NCBI GenBank assembly: GCA_021160945.1
Contig: JAGHBQ010000103.1
Location: forward strand, 1-8,206
From: Thermoplasmata archaeon
GTDB taxonomy: Archaea; Thermoplasmatota; Thermoplasmata; Thermoplasmatales; Aciduliprofundaceae
DNA: 8,206 nt
Direction: 5' to 3'
How positions within the stretch are numbered: position 1 is the first letter of the stretch; each line of letters starts with the position of its first letter. Position numbers and translations under genes: made by a program. Below are positions 6,686 through 8,206 of the stretch, in pieces. The notes under the pieces were generated by a model that saw only the letters and a list, made by a program, of their open reading frames with translations, made no database searches and had not been told where the DNA came from.

Positions 6686-8175
6686 CAGGTATCCCTCCTG
6701 AGGAAAACCTTGACATCGCCTATTCCAATCTCGCTTCCCCTGCCTTTCAGCGTGATTTTCCAAGGCTCAACGCCGTATTCTCTTGCCAGAAGCTGGACTA
6801 TCCTCGCTCTGCAGAAGCTTCCCTGGCACGTCCCGGCGGTGGCCCTCGTTCTGAACTTGACGGAATCAATGCTCGGCGTTTTAACCCCTATGAACTTCAT
6901 CCTCTCGATGGCCTCCAGAACGTCACCCTCGCTGACAGAGTTGCAGTGGCAGACAATCTTTCCGTAGGAGGGATTCTTCTTGACAGCTTCATTCACCTGC
7001 TCCGGCGTCATCATGAAGAAGCGGGTGATTTCCCTCCTGTAGGGGTTCCACTTGGACTTCTCCTTCATCTCGATTCCGAGGTCCCTCTCTATTATGCCCG
7101 CTACCTCGTAGGCTATCGCTGGTGCGCTCGTCAGTCCGGGCGAGCGTATTCCTGCCACGTTAATGAAGCCCCAGACCTCTTCCTCGGCCTTGATTATGAA
7201 GTCCCCACCGGTCGGCTCTGGCCTAAGTCCTGCAAAGGTTCTAATCACCTTGCTCCTCGGTGGAAGCTGCGGCCAGAGCTTTTTCGCCCCTTCCCAGACC
7301 TGCTCAAGCCCTTCCCTCGTGGTTGCGAGGTTTCCCTTCTCCTTCGGCAGCAGATCCTGGGCGTTCGGCCCTATCATCAAATGCCCGAAAATCTCGGTGG
7401 TAACGATAATGCCCTTGCTTATTGGCGTCGGTGTTGGAAAGAGAACCCTCTTCGGCCCGGGAACGTCATCGTCAAAAATCCAGTATTCGCCTTTCCTCGG
7501 GTGAATCTCGAAGTAATCTATACCCACAATCCGAGCTATCTCGTCCGCGTAAAGACCGGCGGCGTTGATAATAATATCTGCTTCGATGAAGCTGTTGTTG
7601 GTCTCAACACCCTTGACCTCACCGTTTTCGACCTTTATGCCTCTAACCTCAGTCTCAAGGTGGGTCTTGACGCCGTTCACAACCGCATTTTCAATGAGGG
7701 CTATAACGGCTATAATCGGGTCAATCTGGCCAACTATGGGGACCCAAAGAGCTCCAATTGCCTCCCTCGTAAGTTTCGGCTCGAGGCGAAAGAGTTCCTC
7801 CCTATCAACAATTCTCATGTCTGGCACGTTGTTCTTTCTTCCGCGCTCTAGAAGTTTCTCAAGCTCGTCGAAGTCTTCCTCTTTGGTCGCAACGATTAGG
7901 GCACCGTTCCACACATGGGGAATCTCGAGCTCTTTAACCCATTGATGCCAGAGCCTGTTTCCCCTTATGCACAGCTTTGCCCTCATCGGGTACTTCTCGG
8001 GATCGTCGTCGTAACCGCCGTGGATAAGGGCTGTGTTGGCCTTGCTCACGCCCCAGCTGACATCGGGGGCTTTCTCTATCAGGTGAACCTCGAGGTTCTC
8101 GTATCTACTCAGGGCCCTCGCTATGCTCGCGCCACTAATTCCAGCCCCTATTATGGCCACTTTCATTTTCTCCAT
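6685..8175 (-). CDS. GlpA-like FAD-dependent glycerol-3-phosphate dehydrogenase with C-terminal BFD-like [2Fe-2S] domain
   Basis: This cytoplasmic flavoenzyme of 496 residues is predicted to oxidise sn-glycerol 3-phosphate to dihydroxyacetone phosphate. The DAO-type FAD fold starts with GAGISG (10-15) and Glu34 in HLIEK. ANTALIHGGY (47-55) is typical of GlpA/LhgO-like members, and INAAGLYAD (203-211) plus AGLRPEPTGGDF (315-326) complete the fold. The C-terminal part (about 405-460) is a BFD-like domain with Cys409, Cys411, Cys450 and Cys455 (CHC and TCQGSFC), expected to hold a [2Fe-2S] cluster. This domain favours GlpA over L-2-hydroxyglutarate oxidase, though the exact substrate is inferred. 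An in-frame TAG at 8187-8185 limits upstream extension. A GGGGAT motif lies just before ATG 8175, and a second ATG at 8166 (giving MKVAIIGAG) is an alternative start. Its stop overlaps the next ATG by one base. The sequence strongly resembles Thermococcales homologues (recalled), and GC is high (34/60 at 8101-8160). Confidence 0.88.
   Translation of the reverse strand: MEKMKVAIIGAGISGASIARALSRYENLEVHLIEKAPDVSWGVSKANTALIHGGYDDDPEKYPMRAKLCIRGNRLWHQWVKELEIPHVWNGALIVATKEEDFDELEKLLERGRKNNVPDMRIVDREELFRLEPKLTREAIGALWVPIVGQIDPIIAVIALIENAVVNGVKTHLETEVRGIKVENGEVKGVETNNSFIEADIIINAAGLYADEIARIVGIDYFEIHPRKGEYWIFDDDVPGPKRVLFPTPTPISKGIIVTTEIFGHLMIGPNAQDLLPKEKGNLATTREGLEQVWEGAKKLWPQLPPRSKVIRTFAGLRPEPTGGDFIIKAEEEVWGFINVAGIRSPGLTSAPAIAYEVAGIIERDLGIEMKEKSKWNPYRREITRFFMMTPEQVNEAVKKNPSYGKIVCHCNSVSEGDVLEAIERMKFIGVKTPSIDSVKFRTRATAGTCQGSFCRARIVQLLAREYGVEPWKITLKGRGSEIGIGDVKVFLRRDT
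6694..6699 (-). promoter_or_regulatory. Ribosome binding site that fixes the start of the FAD oxidoreductase gene
   Basis: AGGAGG on the minus strand is 8 nt upstream of ATG 6685. This is an ideal archaeal Shine-Dalgarno spacing and supports this start over the in-frame ATG at 6763 and the two ATGs at 6661-6656. It lies in the last codons of the upstream dehydrogenase gene, consistent with coupled translation. Confidence 0.8.
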
Positions 8176-8206
8176 GAAGATCCCCTATCTATATGCTCTC
8201 TATCCC
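8176..8206 (-). other. Short upstream region of the operon, cut by the window edge
   Basis: Only 31 bases precede the first operon gene. They hold a GGGGAT motif (8184-8179) that may act as a weak ribosome binding site, and the in-frame TAG at 8187-8185. No promoter can be assigned with confidence because the sequence ends here. An upstream gene such as a glycerol kinase could lie beyond the edge, but nothing in the window shows it. Confidence 0.4.

Noticed and set aside
6686..6763. In-frame N-terminal extension of 26 codons on the FAD oxidoreductase.
   Set aside because: The extension overlaps the upstream gene, is hydrophilic and not family-like, and an ideal AGGAGG site points to ATG 6685.
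6946..7851. Long open frame of 301 codons on the plus strand.
   Set aside because: It lies fully antisense to the GlpA-like gene, which has clear family motifs throughout. Its translation shows no recognisable domain, and GC-rich codon use on the minus strand leaves few stops in the opposite frame.
8185..8195. TATA-like CATATAGATAG just upstream of the GlpA-like gene.
   Set aside because: It is 10-20 nt from ATG 8175, too close for that start. It could fit only a leaderless start at ATG 8166, which the available sequence cannot settle.

Overview
All five genes in this window lie on the minus strand. The window looks archaeal. Start sites carry GGTG/GGAGG-type ribosome binding sites or have none (leaderless), TATA-like boxes sit about 25 nt from likely transcript starts, and the proteins match archaeal families. 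My best guess is a thermophilic euryarchaeote of the Aciduliprofundum/DHVE2 type. This rests on a low-GC backbone carrying a large secreted clostripain-type (C11) protease next to a block that resembles Thermococcales in composition and protein sequence. It is recognition from memory, not a database result.

Layout from right to left, which is the direction of transcription. Positions 8175-5073 hold a tightly packed three-gene operon joined by a TGATG junction and an ATGA overlap. It encodes a GlpA-like FAD-dependent glycerol-3-phosphate dehydrogenase with a C-terminal BFD-like [2Fe-2S] domain, a second FAD/NAD(P)-dependent oxidoreductase, and a small DUF1667 protein with a four-cysteine iron-sulfur motif. 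They probably work together to oxidise glycerol 3-phosphate to dihydroxyacetone phosphate and pass the electrons on. After a 38-nt gap with its own TATA-like element comes a NapA/Kef-type (CPA2) Na+/H+ antiporter at 5034-3844, probably translated from a leaderless mRNA. A 56-nt gap with a TATA-like box and a ribosome binding site follows. The rest of the window, 3787 to 1, is one open reading frame of at least 1262 codons that runs off the left edge. It is a secreted multidomain C11 peptidase: signal peptide, propeller-like N-terminal part, Lys-rich linker, catalytic domain with His360/Cys405, Ig-like and CARDB modules, a GATase-like module and a fibronectin type III domain.

The most unusual feature is an abrupt change in base composition at the ATGA overlap inside the operon, near 5400-5450. 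Sampled 60-base lines go from 35-38% GC in the DUF1667 gene to 60% or more in the two oxidoreductase genes. The two upstream genes look foreign (Thermococcales-like), while the third gene and everything downstream look native. This suggests either a hybrid operon made by in-place gene replacement or an assembly chimera. I saw no RNA genes, CRISPR array, insertion sequence or origin, and no gap over 300 bases lacks a gene.
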